Under the pieces are notes generated by a model, which saw nothing but the letters and a program-made list of their open reading frames with translations, did not search any database and was not told the DNA's origin. Both the position numbers and the translations under genes were made by a program. Below, piece by piece: positions 1 to 9,600 of a DNA stretch of 64,000 bases. The stretch's first letter is position 1, and each line of letters starts with the position of its first letter. Source of the stretch: an uncultured Lachnospiraceae bacterium (GTDB lineage Bacteria; Bacillota; Clostridia; Lachnospirales; Lachnospiraceae); the NCBI GenBank assembly GCA_910577105.1, contig CAJTMB010000006.1:55912-119911 (forward strand), in the 5' to 3' direction.

Positions 1-488
1 TATATATCTAACTCATACAATGCAATGGAGCGTCCGTTAGGATAATCTATGATATCGATAATTTTAAATCCTGTATTCAAATATATCTTTCTGATTTTTT
101 TTTCATCAAGTGCCGTGTCTAACCGAATATACTTTATGCCCCTCTCTTCGCATAGTTTTTTAATTGCTTCAATGACCAGCTTTGTCATGTTTCTGCCTGC
201 AAATTCACGACTTACACAGAATTTGTGCAGATATACAGCCTCATGTTTTTGTGCATTCTCCCAATATTCCGAGTCACTCCACTGCAAAATAAAGGCACAG
301 ACTGTATTAATACCAATTTTACCAACATAGAAATTCTCCGGATGTGCATCTGTTGTAATCAATGCTTCTTTTGTCAGCCATTCATCCCGCCATACACGAA
401 AGCCCCTGCTTCGTCCCCATGCAGCAACTTCCCTTATGATTTCAATCGCTTCATCAACCTGATTTGAATATAGTTCAATATAATTCAT
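1..488 (-). CDS. GNAT-family N-acetyltransferase, cut at or just before its stop by the window edge
   Basis: Reading the minus strand from the ATG at 488 gives 162 uninterrupted codons to the window edge. An AGAGG ribosome site lies about 8 bases upstream. The protein has the GNAT fold pattern: a central VYLHKFCVSREFAGRNMT segment fits the acetyl-CoA pyrophosphate loop (R/Q-x-x-G-x-G/A-like), and a later YLNTGFKI segment resembles the usual C-terminal Y-x-x-x-G-F motif. Such enzymes move an acetyl group from acetyl-CoA to an amine; the substrate cannot be told. The length already matches a typical single-domain GNAT protein, so only a few residues at most should be missing. It runs in the same direction as the Xre regulator 41 bases upstream and may be cotranscribed with it. 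Confidence 0.8.
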   Translation of the reverse strand, partial: MNYIELYSNQVDEAIEIIREVAAWGRSRGFRVWRDEWLTKEALITTDAHPENFYVGKIGINTVCAFILQWSDSEYWENAQKHEAVYLHKFCVSREFAGRNMTKLVIEAIKKLCEERGIKYIRLDTALDEKKIRKIYLNTGFKIIDIIDYPNGRSIALYELDI

Positions 489-529
489 AATTATACCTCT
501 GAAAACGCCGTATTTTCAAGGCGTTTCTT

Positions 530-1033
530 CTATTTTCGCGTTAAGAAAATTCCAACGACTGCCCCTATAAAAACAACCGGAGCCAATCTGACAAACAGAT
601 ATTCAAATGCGTGGAAAGCTGCTCCGAAAACAGCGGTTTCGGGGTCATTATAATCCCAGCCTGAGTAGGGGCTGTTTAATACGACCAAGACTGCAAAAAT
701 CGTTACTATGACTGCACATAGTGCGATAAGCAGCCAATGGAATGTTTTTCTTCTTGCGGTCTTTCTTTGCGCAAGCTGCAAGTTTATCATCTCCAATTTC
801 TCGGAAATCGTTTTTAAGTCATCGACCTTCGATGCAGCAACCGCTTCCCCAAGCAAAGTGCTGACAGGTGTTTCCAGCGCCTCTGATAAGGATATTAACA
901 TATCAGAATCAGGAACCGACAATCCATTTTCCCACTTAGAGACTGTTTGCCGCACCACATTTAACTTGATAGCAAGTTCCGCTTGTGAAAGTCCTTTTGA
1001 TTTTCTGAATGTTTTGATATTTTCGTTTAGCAT
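530..1033 (-). CDS. Xre-family helix-turn-helix regulator with C-terminal membrane anchor
   Basis: This 167-residue protein starts with a Cro/CI-type helix-turn-helix (about residues 1-60) containing the hallmark LSQAELAIKLNVVRQTVSKWENG segment. A short helical linker follows (about 65-92), then two hydrophobic segments near 98-120 and 145-164. The architecture suggests a DNA-binding repressor or activator tethered to the membrane that senses a membrane signal, but no ligand can be named. The start is supported by an AAAGG site 9 bases before the ATG. A polytopic membrane protein lies upstream on the same strand and a GNAT acetyltransferase downstream; a regulator with a membrane partner is plausible but unproven. 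Confidence 0.85.
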   Translation of the reverse strand: MLNENIKTFRKSKGLSQAELAIKLNVVRQTVSKWENGLSVPDSDMLISLSEALETPVSTLLGEAVAASKVDDLKTISEKLEMINLQLAQRKTARRKTFHWLLIALCAVIVTIFAVLVVLNSPYSGWDYNDPETAVFGAAFHAFEYLFVRLAPVVFIGAVVGIFLTRK

Positions 1034-1106
1034 TAGGAATTACCTTCTTTCTTCAATCGTTACCGCTATTGTATGAAGAGACGCCCGTTGCTGCAAGCAA
1101 CGCATA

Positions 1107-1706
1107 TTAACATTCCTTGCAATTAGAAAAATGCAAAAAGGATAAAATACTGATAGGGCAAAAATATAAACACCAAAATTCCAATACAGCTACGCCTATC
1201 CATGTCGGGCTATCCGCTTTGAATAAGCCAAGCATCGGAGCAATCAGGCAAGATATAAAAAACACTCCATGTACCATGAGGAGATATTTTAGCCATCGGT
1301 CTGCTTTTGTCCGTGATGTCACTGTTAAGCCTGCAAAAAATGTAGCCAATGACATGACAGCATAGCCCAGCAGGTCATAGTTGAACAGTAATCCACATTG
1401 CTGAAAATCAAGAAGCATGGCAGCCTGCTGTGTTAAGTCACTTAGTCGGACAGTTGTCAGTTGTGCAAAATAAACTAATAATATGATGGCTGTATATATG
1501 GCGGCAAAAGCCACTGCAGCATAGCCCGCTAATTTTACTTCCTTTTCGGCAAAGTAAGCATATCCGCACATCATTAGCACGAAGCTAAACGCAATGAACA
1601 TAGAAGAAAAATAACTGCCATAATTAAAACCAAATAACATAGACAGGGCAAAGGAGATAACTGCAATGAAATTAGCAATAGAGCCATACACAACTATTTT
1701 TTTATT
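1107..1706 (-). CDS. Polytopic membrane protein of unknown function
   Basis: About 199 residues that are mostly hydrophobic, with six or so likely transmembrane helices and short polar loops. No enzymatic motif is visible and I do not recognise the family with confidence. An in-frame upstream start at 1748 would add 14 residues, but the ATG at 1706 (MNKKIVVYGS) is preferred because the extension is unusual for a membrane-protein N-terminus. The nearest ribosome site (AAAAGGA) sits 13 bases upstream, rather far, so a TTG immediately before the ATG is also possible. Base composition is AT-richer than the glycosylase and addB genes to the right. Confidence 0.6.
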   Translation of the reverse strand, partial: NKKIVVYGSIANFIAVISFALSMLFGFNYGSYFSSMFIAFSFVLMMCGYAYFAEKEVKLAGYAAVAFAAIYTAIILLVYFAQLTTVRLSDLTQQAAMLLDFQQCGLLFNYDLLGYAVMSLATFFAGLTVTSRTKADRWLKYLLMVHGVFFISCLIAPMLGLFKADSPTWIGVAVLEFWCLYFCPISILSFLHFSNCKEC

Positions 1707-1830
1707 CATCAATCCGCACCGTCCTTTTAAACAGAAAATCAAAAACATAAATCAATTTTTCATTATTTCCAAACTGATAATAAATTTATTATATATGAGA
1801 AATGTCCAATAAAGCAAGCTTATACAAAAT

Positions 1831-2023
1831 TTGAATTTCCGCATTTTGCATTGCGGCAGCCCCGGCGTGCATTTGATTCCATAAAGGACCGTGTAAAAAC
1901 ACCGGCATTTGGATGCTGTTTTTTAGCATCCTACGTGCCGCTGTGTTTTTACCCGAGCGAGAGCGTGTCCTGTTGGAACAAATGCACGCCGGGGCTGCCG
2001 CAATGCAAAATGCGGAAATTCAA
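1831..2023. repeat. 193-bp long palindrome (dispersed hairpin element), copy 1
   Basis: The outer arms 1831-1875 and 1979-2023 are perfect 45-bp inverted repeats. Inside them, TTCC-N5-GGAC pairs with GTCC-N4-GGAA, GTAAAAACAC pairs with GTGTTTTTAC, and GGATGCT (about 1910) pairs with AGCATCC (about 1925) around a short T-rich loop. The whole element can therefore fold into one long, slightly bulged hairpin. A related element at 45152-45336 keeps the pairing while changing both partners at several positions. It fills most of the 396-bp region between the divergent genes at 1706 and 2103. Short reading frames inside it are by-products of the palindrome and are not called as genes. Confidence 0.95.
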
Positions 2024-2102
2024 GTATACAATAGCGGCGAATCGCTTGAAACGCCCGGTGGGATAAAGTATAATGTAGGAAAAGCTTTCTCGGGAGTGGC
2101 AT

Positions 2103-3170
2103 ATGGAGCGCAAAAAAATTACGATTGACGGAATGCATTTTTCTACATTGGAAGAATTTTATGATGAGATGGACAGGTTGTTGACGAAAGACCTTACATG
2201 GAAGACAGGGCGAAGCATGGACGCTTTCCATGATTTGTTACGGGGCGGCTTCGGCGTGCATGAATATGGGGAGAGCATGGATTTTTACTGGCTCCATGCA
2301 GAAAAGAGCAGACGTGATTTCGGGTATGAAGCGACGGCGCTGTACTGGGAAAATATTTTGAAGAGATGCCATCCCTCCAACAGGGAAAGGCTGGCGGCAA
2401 AACTGGAAGCTGCTAAGAATCAGGCGGGAGAAACGCTGTTTGACATTATAGTGAAAGAAATTCTGGACAAGAAATGCGTGTATGACCATACACTGACTTT
2501 CGTTGACGATGAAAAAAGGCTGCAGAGGTCATTTTTTACGACGGACGCCCTTACACTTTCCAAAAACTTAATCGGCAAGGTGCTGGTGCACGATACGCCG
2601 CTTGGCACGGTCAGGGGGATAATCACGGAGACGGAGGCCTATATGGGCGTTGCGGACAAGGGCTCCCACACCTACGGCGGCAGGCGAACGGAGCGAACAG
2701 AGCCCATGTTCCACATTGGCGGCACTTCGTATGTGTATTTTATCTATGGCATGTATAACTGTGTCAATGTGACGGCGGGAGAGAAGGATGTCCCCATGGC
2801 TGCCCTTATCCGCATGGTGGAGCCTTTTGACGATGCTTCCCGTAAAATCATGGAGCGACTCAGGCTTGCGGAGATGGAAAGAAAAAGGGAGAGAAGGAAA
2901 AAACGGCTTGGCGAAGAGGCAAAAACCGATGCCGGGAAAGAAGGACTGCCGGTTTCCCTGAAAAAGCACCTGGCGGACGGGCCGGGTAAGCTGTGCATTG
3001 CCATGCATATCACAAAAGAGGACAATAACGTTGATTTGGCGTTGGATAAACATTTTTACCTTACGGAAGGAATCGAAGTAAAAGAGGAGCGGATTTCTGT
3101 TGGAAAACGAATCGGCATCGATTATGCCGAGGAAGCGGCGGATTATTTGTGGAGGTTTACACTGACATGA
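2103..3170 (+). CDS. Barstar-like domain fused to 3-methyladenine DNA glycosylase (AAG/MPG family)
   Basis: Residues 1 to about 125 resemble barstar (ITIDGMHFSTLEEFYDEM, then a Y/W-rich core), the intracellular inhibitor fold of barnase-like RNases. Residues about 144-355 are an alkyladenine DNA glycosylase that removes alkylated bases by cleaving the N-glycosidic bond. Against human AAG the key residues align: E178 (catalytic Glu), Y180, H189, and Y212/Y215 in the YVYFIYGMY strand that intercalates into DNA. A basic, lysine/arginine-rich insert near 240-275 interrupts the glycosylase domain. The start has a GGGAG site 6 bases upstream. The stop overlaps the addB start as ATGA, so base-excision and recombinational repair genes are coupled. 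Barstar partners are normally stand-alone, so the fusion is unusual. Confidence 0.88.
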   Translation: MERKKITIDGMHFSTLEEFYDEMDRLLTKDLTWKTGRSMDAFHDLLRGGFGVHEYGESMDFYWLHAEKSRRDFGYEATALYWENILKRCHPSNRERLAAKLEAAKNQAGETLFDIIVKEILDKKCVYDHTLTFVDDEKRLQRSFFTTDALTLSKNLIGKVLVHDTPLGTVRGIITETEAYMGVADKGSHTYGGRRTERTEPMFHIGGTSYVYFIYGMYNCVNVTAGEKDVPMAALIRMVEPFDDASRKIMERLRLAEMERKRERRKKRLGEEAKTDAGKEGLPVSLKKHLADGPGKLCIAMHITKEDNNVDLALDKHFYLTEGIEVKEERISVGKRIGIDYAEEAADYLWRFTLT

Positions 3171-6100
3171 GCCTGCGTTTTGTGTTTGGGGGGGCAGGTG
3201 CGGGAAAGAGCACCCTGCTTTACGGGGAAATGTTAAAAAGGGCAGAAGAGGAGCCGGGGCGCAACTTTCTGATAATCGTGCCGGACCAGTTTACCATGCA
3301 GACGCAGAAAGAGTTGGTGACGCATCCTGCCAACAAAAGCAGGGGCATCATGAACATTGATGTCTTAAGTTTCGGGCGCCTCTCCCACCGTATTTTCGAG
3401 GAAGTCGGGAAAAGGGAAATTCCGGTGCTGGACGATACGGGAAAGAGCCTGGTGCTGCGTAAGGTGGCAGGCGGGTTGAAGGATAAGCTTCCTTTTCTGG
3501 GCTCCAATCTGGACAAGCAAGGGTACATCCACGAAATCAAAAGCGCCGTTTCCGAGTTTATGCAATACGGCATCGGGGTGGAGGATGTGGGCAAGCTGGC
3601 GGACTATGCCGGGAAAAGGGGCGCACTTTGTGCAAAGCTGAAGGATTTGCAGGTGATTTATGACGGCTTTCTTTCCTATATCCGGGATAAGTTTATCACC
3701 ACGGAGGAAACGCTGGATTTGCTTGTGGAGGCGTTAAAAAAGTCCCGTATTGTGAAGGACAGCGTGGTAGTGTTTGACGGCTTTACGGGATTTACCCCCA
3801 TCCAGAACAGGGTTATCTCGGAACTGATGGTGCAGGCAAAGGAAGTGGTTTTGAGCGTCACGCTGGATATTGCGGAAAACCCTTTTGAGCCCTGCGGGGA
3901 GCAGAAACTGTTTTATCTTAGCAAAAAAACCGTGGAAGCGCTCTGCAGGCTTGCCAAAGAGGCAGGAGTTTCGCGGGGGGAGGACATTTATGCAGGGTAT
4001 GAGGGCCTGCACCGTTTTACAAAGAATGCGCCGCTTGCCCATCTGGAACAGGCGTTGTTCCGTTATCCTGTTAAGGAGTATGAAGGGGACATAAAAAAGG
4101 TTCTTCACTTGTCGGCGGCATCCACCGTTAGGGAAGAGGTGCGTCAGACCGGTATCCTGATGCAGAAGCTGGTGCGGGAGAACGGATACCTTTACCGGGA
4201 TATGGCAGTGGTGGCGGGGGATTTGGAAAGCTATGCGGAGCAGTTTCGGACAGAGTTTGCAAGGCTGCAAATCCCGTGCTTTATTGACAGGACAAAGGGG
4301 ATTGTGCAAAATCCCCTGACAGAATATATCAAAAGCGCCTTTGAAGTGCTGATAAGGGATTTTTCCTATGAAAGCGTGTTTATGTACCTGCGCAGCGGGC
4401 TGGCGGGATTTACGCCTGAGGAAGTCGATGTGCTGGAAAATTACTGTAGGCAGACCGGCATCCGGGGAAAAGCAAAGTGGAAGAAGCAGTTTACCCGACG
4501 TACGCCGCAGATGAAAGAGGATTTGGAACCCCTATGCCTTTTAAACGACATGCGGGAAAGACTTCTGGAAGAGCTTGCACCGCTTTTGGCATTGGAAAAG
4601 AAAACGGCCGATTCCTATGTGGAAGCCTTGTATCTTTTCCTGACAAAGAACCGTGCGGCGGAAAAACTGGCGGCCTTTGAGCAGACGTTTTTACAGAGTG
4701 AAGATTATGTCAGGGCAAGGGAGTACGCGCAGGTATACCGTCTGGTCATGGAACTGCTGGAGCAGGTCATGGGCCTGCTTACGGGGGAGACCATGAGCCT
4801 TATGGAGTTTCAGGATATACTGGAGGCGGGTTTTGCGGAGATAGAAGTGGGCGCCATTCCCCAGAATGTGGACAGGGTGCTGGTAGGCGATATGGAACGT
4901 ACCCGTCTGAAAGAAATCAAGGTGCTTTTTTTTGTGGGGGTGAACGATGGAAATATCCCCAAGAATGCCGGAAAGGGCGGCATCATATCCGATATCGACA
5001 GGGAATTTCTGCGTCAGTCCGATTTGGAGCTGGCGCCTTCTCCCAGACAGCAGATGTATATCCAGAGGCTGTACCTGTATCTGAATATGACAAAGCCTTC
5101 GGACAGGCTGTATCTTTCTTTTTCCAAGATGAACGGGGAGGGAAAGGCGCTCAGGCCGGCTTATCTGGTAGGCATCATGCAGCAGTTGTTTCCCGGTCTT
5201 TTCGTGGAATATCCCGAATGCGAGCCGTACCTTTCCCAGATTATGACGCCACAGGCGGGTCTGCCGTATCTGGCGGGGGCGCTCAGGGAATATGCCATGG
5301 GGGTGCAGACGGATTCGGATTTGCCCGCCCTGTATGGGGCGTATGCCGGCCTGCCGGAGTATGGGGCGCTTTTGGGGAAGCTTACGGATGCCGCTTTTTA
5401 CCGCTATGAGCATCACGGACTGGCAAAAAATGTGGCAAGGGCGCTTTACGGGCAGACCTTAAAAATCAGCATCAGCAGGCTGGAGACTTATGCGGCATGT
5501 GCATACAGGCAGTTTTTGCAGTATGGTCTTGCCCTTAAGGAACGGGAAGACTTTGTGTTTGAAAATGTGGACATGGGAAATGTTTTTCACAGCGTATTGG
5601 AGGGCTTTTCCAACAAGCTGGAAGAAAGCGGATACACATGGTTTGACTTCCCGCCGGAGTTTGCGGAACGGGCGGTGGAGGAGGCGCTTCTTCTTGCCGC
5701 GGCCAAATACGGGGATACGGTGCTTTACAGCAGCGCCAGAAACGAATATGCAATCAGAAGGATGAAGCGGATTTTAAACAGGACGGTGTCTACCCTGCAA
5801 TACCAGCTTCAAAAAGGCAGCTTTGTGCCGGAAAGCTATGAAATCTCTTTTTCCTCCGTGTCCGATTTGGAGAGCGTAAACATTGCGCTGTCAGAGGATG
5901 AAAAAATGCAGCTTTCAGGCAGGATTGACCGTCTGGATACCTGTGAGGACGGCGGCCGCCTTTATGTGAAGGTGGTGGACTATAAATCCGGCAGCAAAAA
6001 ATTTGATTTGGCCGCTCTTTACTATGGCTTGCAGTTACAGCTTGTAGTCTATATGAATGCGGCGCTGGAGCATGAAAAAAAACGGCATCCTGATAAAGAA

Positions 6101-6607
6101 GTCGTTCCGGCGGCGATGCTTTACTATCATGTGGCGGACGCGGCCGTGGAGACGGATACGGAGCTTACGCCCGAAGAAATCAACAGGCAGATACTGATGC
6201 AGCTTCGCACCAACGGAATGGTAAACAGCGACGGGGACATCACGGGGCGGCTGGACAAAGAAAGGGAAGGAAAGTCGGATGTGATTCCCGTGGAATATAA
6301 AAAAGACGGGCAGCTTTCCCTGCGTTCTTCGGTGCTTTCGACGGAGGAACTACAGGAAATATCCGCCTATGTCAACAAAAAGGTACACCGCTTCGGAAAG
6401 GAAATCCTTGACGGGAAGGCAGAGGTAAAGCCATATGAAAGCGGTAAGGACACGGCATGTACCTATTGCTCCTTTAAAGGGGTCTGCGGATTTGATGACA
6501 GTATACCGGGATTTGCGTCCCGCAGGTTGAAATCCATGGACAGAAGTGAAGCCATGGAGGCGATACGACAGGAGAACAGAGAAGATGGCATTCACATTCA
6601 CACCTGA
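3167..6607 (+). CDS. addB: ATP-dependent helicase/deoxyribonuclease subunit B
   Basis: AddB partners AddA in the RecBCD-like nuclease that resects double-strand DNA ends for RecA loading. The 1146-residue length is typical. A Walker A motif (GGAGAGKST) lies at residues 8-16. The C-terminal RecB-type nuclease domain carries the VDYKSG catalytic segment, and the four cysteines of the AddB iron-sulphur cluster are present at C778, C1098, C1101 and C1107 (CxxC-x5-C). The start at 3167 is chosen because it gives an ATGA overlap with the glycosylase stop and has GGAGG 11 bases upstream; a start 18 bases earlier is less likely. It overlaps addA by 23 bases. Confidence 0.97.
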   Translation: MSLRFVFGGAGAGKSTLLYGEMLKRAEEEPGRNFLIIVPDQFTMQTQKELVTHPANKSRGIMNIDVLSFGRLSHRIFEEVGKREIPVLDDTGKSLVLRKVAGGLKDKLPFLGSNLDKQGYIHEIKSAVSEFMQYGIGVEDVGKLADYAGKRGALCAKLKDLQVIYDGFLSYIRDKFITTEETLDLLVEALKKSRIVKDSVVVFDGFTGFTPIQNRVISELMVQAKEVVLSVTLDIAENPFEPCGEQKLFYLSKKTVEALCRLAKEAGVSRGEDIYAGYEGLHRFTKNAPLAHLEQALFRYPVKEYEGDIKKVLHLSAASTVREEVRQTGILMQKLVRENGYLYRDMAVVAGDLESYAEQFRTEFARLQIPCFIDRTKGIVQNPLTEYIKSAFEVLIRDFSYESVFMYLRSGLAGFTPEEVDVLENYCRQTGIRGKAKWKKQFTRRTPQMKEDLEPLCLLNDMRERLLEELAPLLALEKKTADSYVEALYLFLTKNRAAEKLAAFEQTFLQSEDYVRAREYAQVYRLVMELLEQVMGLLTGETMSLMEFQDILEAGFAEIEVGAIPQNVDRVLVGDMERTRLKEIKVLFFVGVNDGNIPKNAGKGGIISDIDREFLRQSDLELAPSPRQQMYIQRLYLYLNMTKPSDRLYLSFSKMNGEGKALRPAYLVGIMQQLFPGLFVEYPECEPYLSQIMTPQAGLPYLAGALREYAMGVQTDSDLPALYGAYAGLPEYGALLGKLTDAAFYRYEHHGLAKNVARALYGQTLKISISRLETYAACAYRQFLQYGLALKEREDFVFENVDMGNVFHSVLEGFSNKLEESGYTWFDFPPEFAERAVEEALLLAAAKYGDTVLYSSARNEYAIRRMKRILNRTVSTLQYQLQKGSFVPESYEISFSSVSDLESVNIALSEDEKMQLSGRIDRLDTCEDGGRLYVKVVDYKSGSKKFDLAALYYGLQLQLVVYMNAALEHEKKRHPDKEVVPAAMLYYHVADAAVETDTELTPEEINRQILMQLRTNGMVNSDGDITGRLDKEREGKSDVIPVEYKKDGQLSLRSSVLSTEELQEISAYVNKKVHRFGKEILDGKAEVKPYESGKDTACTYCSFKGVCGFDDSIPGFASRRLKSMDRSEAMEAIRQENREDGIHIHT

Positions 6608-9600
6608 GCAGAAACAGGTTATAGAACTGCATGACTGCAATATTCTGGTTTCAGCGGCGGCAGGTTCCGGGAAAACGGCGGTGCTGGCAGAACGTATCGT
6701 GCAGATGGTATGCAGGAAAGAAAACCCGGTGGATATTGACAGGCTTTTGATTGTTACCTTTACCAATGCCGCTGCTTCGGAAATGCGGGAAAGAATCAGC
6801 CAGGCGATACTCGCGAAGCTGAATGAGGACGGGGAAAACGAACATTTGCAGCGGCAGGCGGCGCTTCTGCACAATGCCCAGATTACGACGATAGACAGCT
6901 TCTGCCTTTTTGTACTGAAAAACAATTTTCAGGATATCGGGCTGGACCCCGGTTTTCGCGTGGCGGATGAAGGGGAACTGGAACTGTTAAAGCAGGATGT
7001 GCTGGGCGAGCTTTTGGAGGAGCGTTTTGCGGAAGGTTCGGAAGCGTTTTACCGCTGTGTGGAGTATTTTTGTCCGGGTGGAAGGGAAAGTGTGCTGGAG
7101 GAGCATCTTTTCCATTTGTACCGGTATGCGTTAAGCCATCCGTTTCCCGAAGAATGGCTGGAGCAGAGAAAGAAGGATTACCATATAGATTCCGCAGCCG
7201 GGATGGAGGCATCCCCGTGGGGCCAGTACCTGCTTGCCCATTTAAGGCGCATGGTATCGGCCTTATGCAAGGATTTGGAGACGGTAAAAGCGCTCTGTGA
7301 AGAGCCGGACGGACCGTATATGTACGGTGGGATTGTGGAAAAGGAAATGGAAGACATGGAAAAGCTGGCAGGCCTTTCTTCCCTTTCGGCATTTGCACAA
7401 ATGCTGCCGGCATTTACTTTCGGCAGGCTTCCCTCCAAAAAGGACGATACGGTGAGTCCCGAAAAAAGAGAGCGTGCAAAGGCGCTGCGGGAGGGGGTCA
7501 AGGATGCCGTAAAAAAACTGGGCGAAGGGTATTTTTCCATGCCTTTTGAAGCGGTTATCCGCAGGTCGGGGGAGTGTGAAGAGCCTCTTTGCATACTGGT
7601 GGATTTATGTCTGGAATTTAAAAGGAGGCTGGACTCTAAAAAGAGGGAGAAAAAGCTTCTGGATTTTTCCGACATGGAACATCTTGCCCTGGAGATTTTG
7701 CTGGATAAAGGGCCGGACGGCAGCGTGCATCCCTCCGAAACCGCGCTGGAATACCGCGATTACTTTGAGGAAGTGCTGATTGATGAATATCAGGACAGCA
7801 ACCTTGTGCAGGAATACCTGCTTTCCGCCGTTTCCGGTGAGGCGGACGGTGATTACAACCGTTTTATGGTGGGGGATGTGAAGCAGAGCATTTACAAATT
7901 CCGTCTGGCAAGGCCGGAACTGTTTTTGGAAAAATACCAGACATATTCCCAAAAGGAAGGAAAACTGCGCAGGATAGATTTGCACAAAAATTTCAGAAGC
8001 AGGCCGGAAGTCATCGATACGGTCAACACCATCTTTTCCCGCATCATGACAAAGGAATTGGGCGGCATTGTCTATGACGGGGCGGCATCCTTGTATCCCG
8101 GGGCGGTATACCCGGAGAATGACGGGTGCGAAAGTGAGCTGCTTTTGTTTGAAAAGCCCCCGAAGGAATCGGAGTGGAATGCCAGGCAGGCGGAGGCCCT
8201 TGGCATTGCAGCCCGCATCCGCAGGCTCAGGCAGGAGTTTTTGGTGACGGACAGGGAAACAGGCAGGCTTCGACCCGTCATGTACCGGGACATTGTGGTT
8301 TTGCTTAGGACCAACAGCGGATGGGACGAGGATTTTAAGGAAGTATTTGCAAGGGAGGGGATTCCTGCCCATGTGGCGGGGAGAACAGGTTACTTTGAGA
8401 CAAAGGAGATACAGGATGTCCTGCAATTTCTCCGCGTGCTGGACAATCCGCTGCAGGACATTCCCCTGTTTGGCGTGATGAAATCCGTGTTTGGCGGGTT
8501 TACGGATGAAGAGACGGCGCGTATTAAGGCCAGCGGAGGAAAAGAGGACGGCTTTTTGTATGACTGCCTGCAAAGCTATGTAAAGGAAGAGCAGCCGGAA
8601 GAAACCCTGTGTGAGAAATGCCGAAACTTTTTGGGACAGCTTGAAAAGTACAGGAGGAGTACGGCGTATATGTCCGTTTCGGATTTGCTCAGGATGCTTT
8701 TTGAGGAGTATGATTACCCGGCGTATACGGCAGCCCTTCCGGCAGGAGGGCAGCGTCTTGCCAATGTGGAAATGCTGCTTGTAAAAGCGGCGGATTTTGA
8801 AAAGAACAGTTATCACGGACTGTTTCATTTTGTGCGCTATATAGAGCAGCTTCAGAAGTACAATGTGGATTACGGGGAAGCGGGCACGCTGGATGAAAAT
8901 GCCGATGTGGTCAGGATTATGAGTATCCACAAGAGCAAGGGACTGGAATTTCCGGTGGCTTTTGTGGCGGGGCTTTCCAAGAAGTTTAACATGCAGGACA
9001 CTTCACAGCCGTTGATTGTGGATGTGGATATGGGAATCGGTCTGGATTATGTCAATCCAAATTTGCGGGTGAAGGGAAAGACCCTGCGCAAAAAGGTGCT
9101 TGCCACGAAAATAAAGCTGGATAACCTGGCGGAGGAGCTGCGTGTTTTGTATGTGGCGCTGACCCGTGCAAAGGAAAAGTTAATCATGACGGCATCGGTG
9201 GATGATTTGGAGCATTTGCCGACACAGGAGGAGATGACCTATACCCGTCTTGCGGGGGCATCCTGCTTTCTGGATTACATTCTGCCCACCTTTGTCCCCA
9301 CGGAAAAAATCGGGCTTGCGGACATGGCGCTTGCGGATTTGCAGACGGGTCTTCTGGAAGCGGGCAGGCTTGCAAAGCTCACTTCACGCCAAATGGATGT
9401 GGATGAGGAAAAGCAGACGCTTCTGACAGAGCGGTTTGCCTATCGGTATCCTCACAAAAATCTGGAAAACCTGTATACCAAGACGACGGTTTCCGAATTG
9501 AAAAAGGCGGCAATGGAGGGAACGGGGGAGGAACCCGCCCGGGAAATGTTCCCACAGGAAGAGATAATCCCTTATATCCCCGTTTTTATGCGGGAAAAGG

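Noticed and set aside
1851..2231. Short open frames in both directions across the palindrome at 1831-2023
   Set aside because: They arise from the inverted repeat itself, have no ribosome sites, and two copies of the element do not keep the same frame.
7605..8930. 441-codon open frame opposite addA
   Set aside because: It lies fully inside a clear helicase gene, has a basic and unusual composition and no ribosome site; it is a shadow of codon bias.
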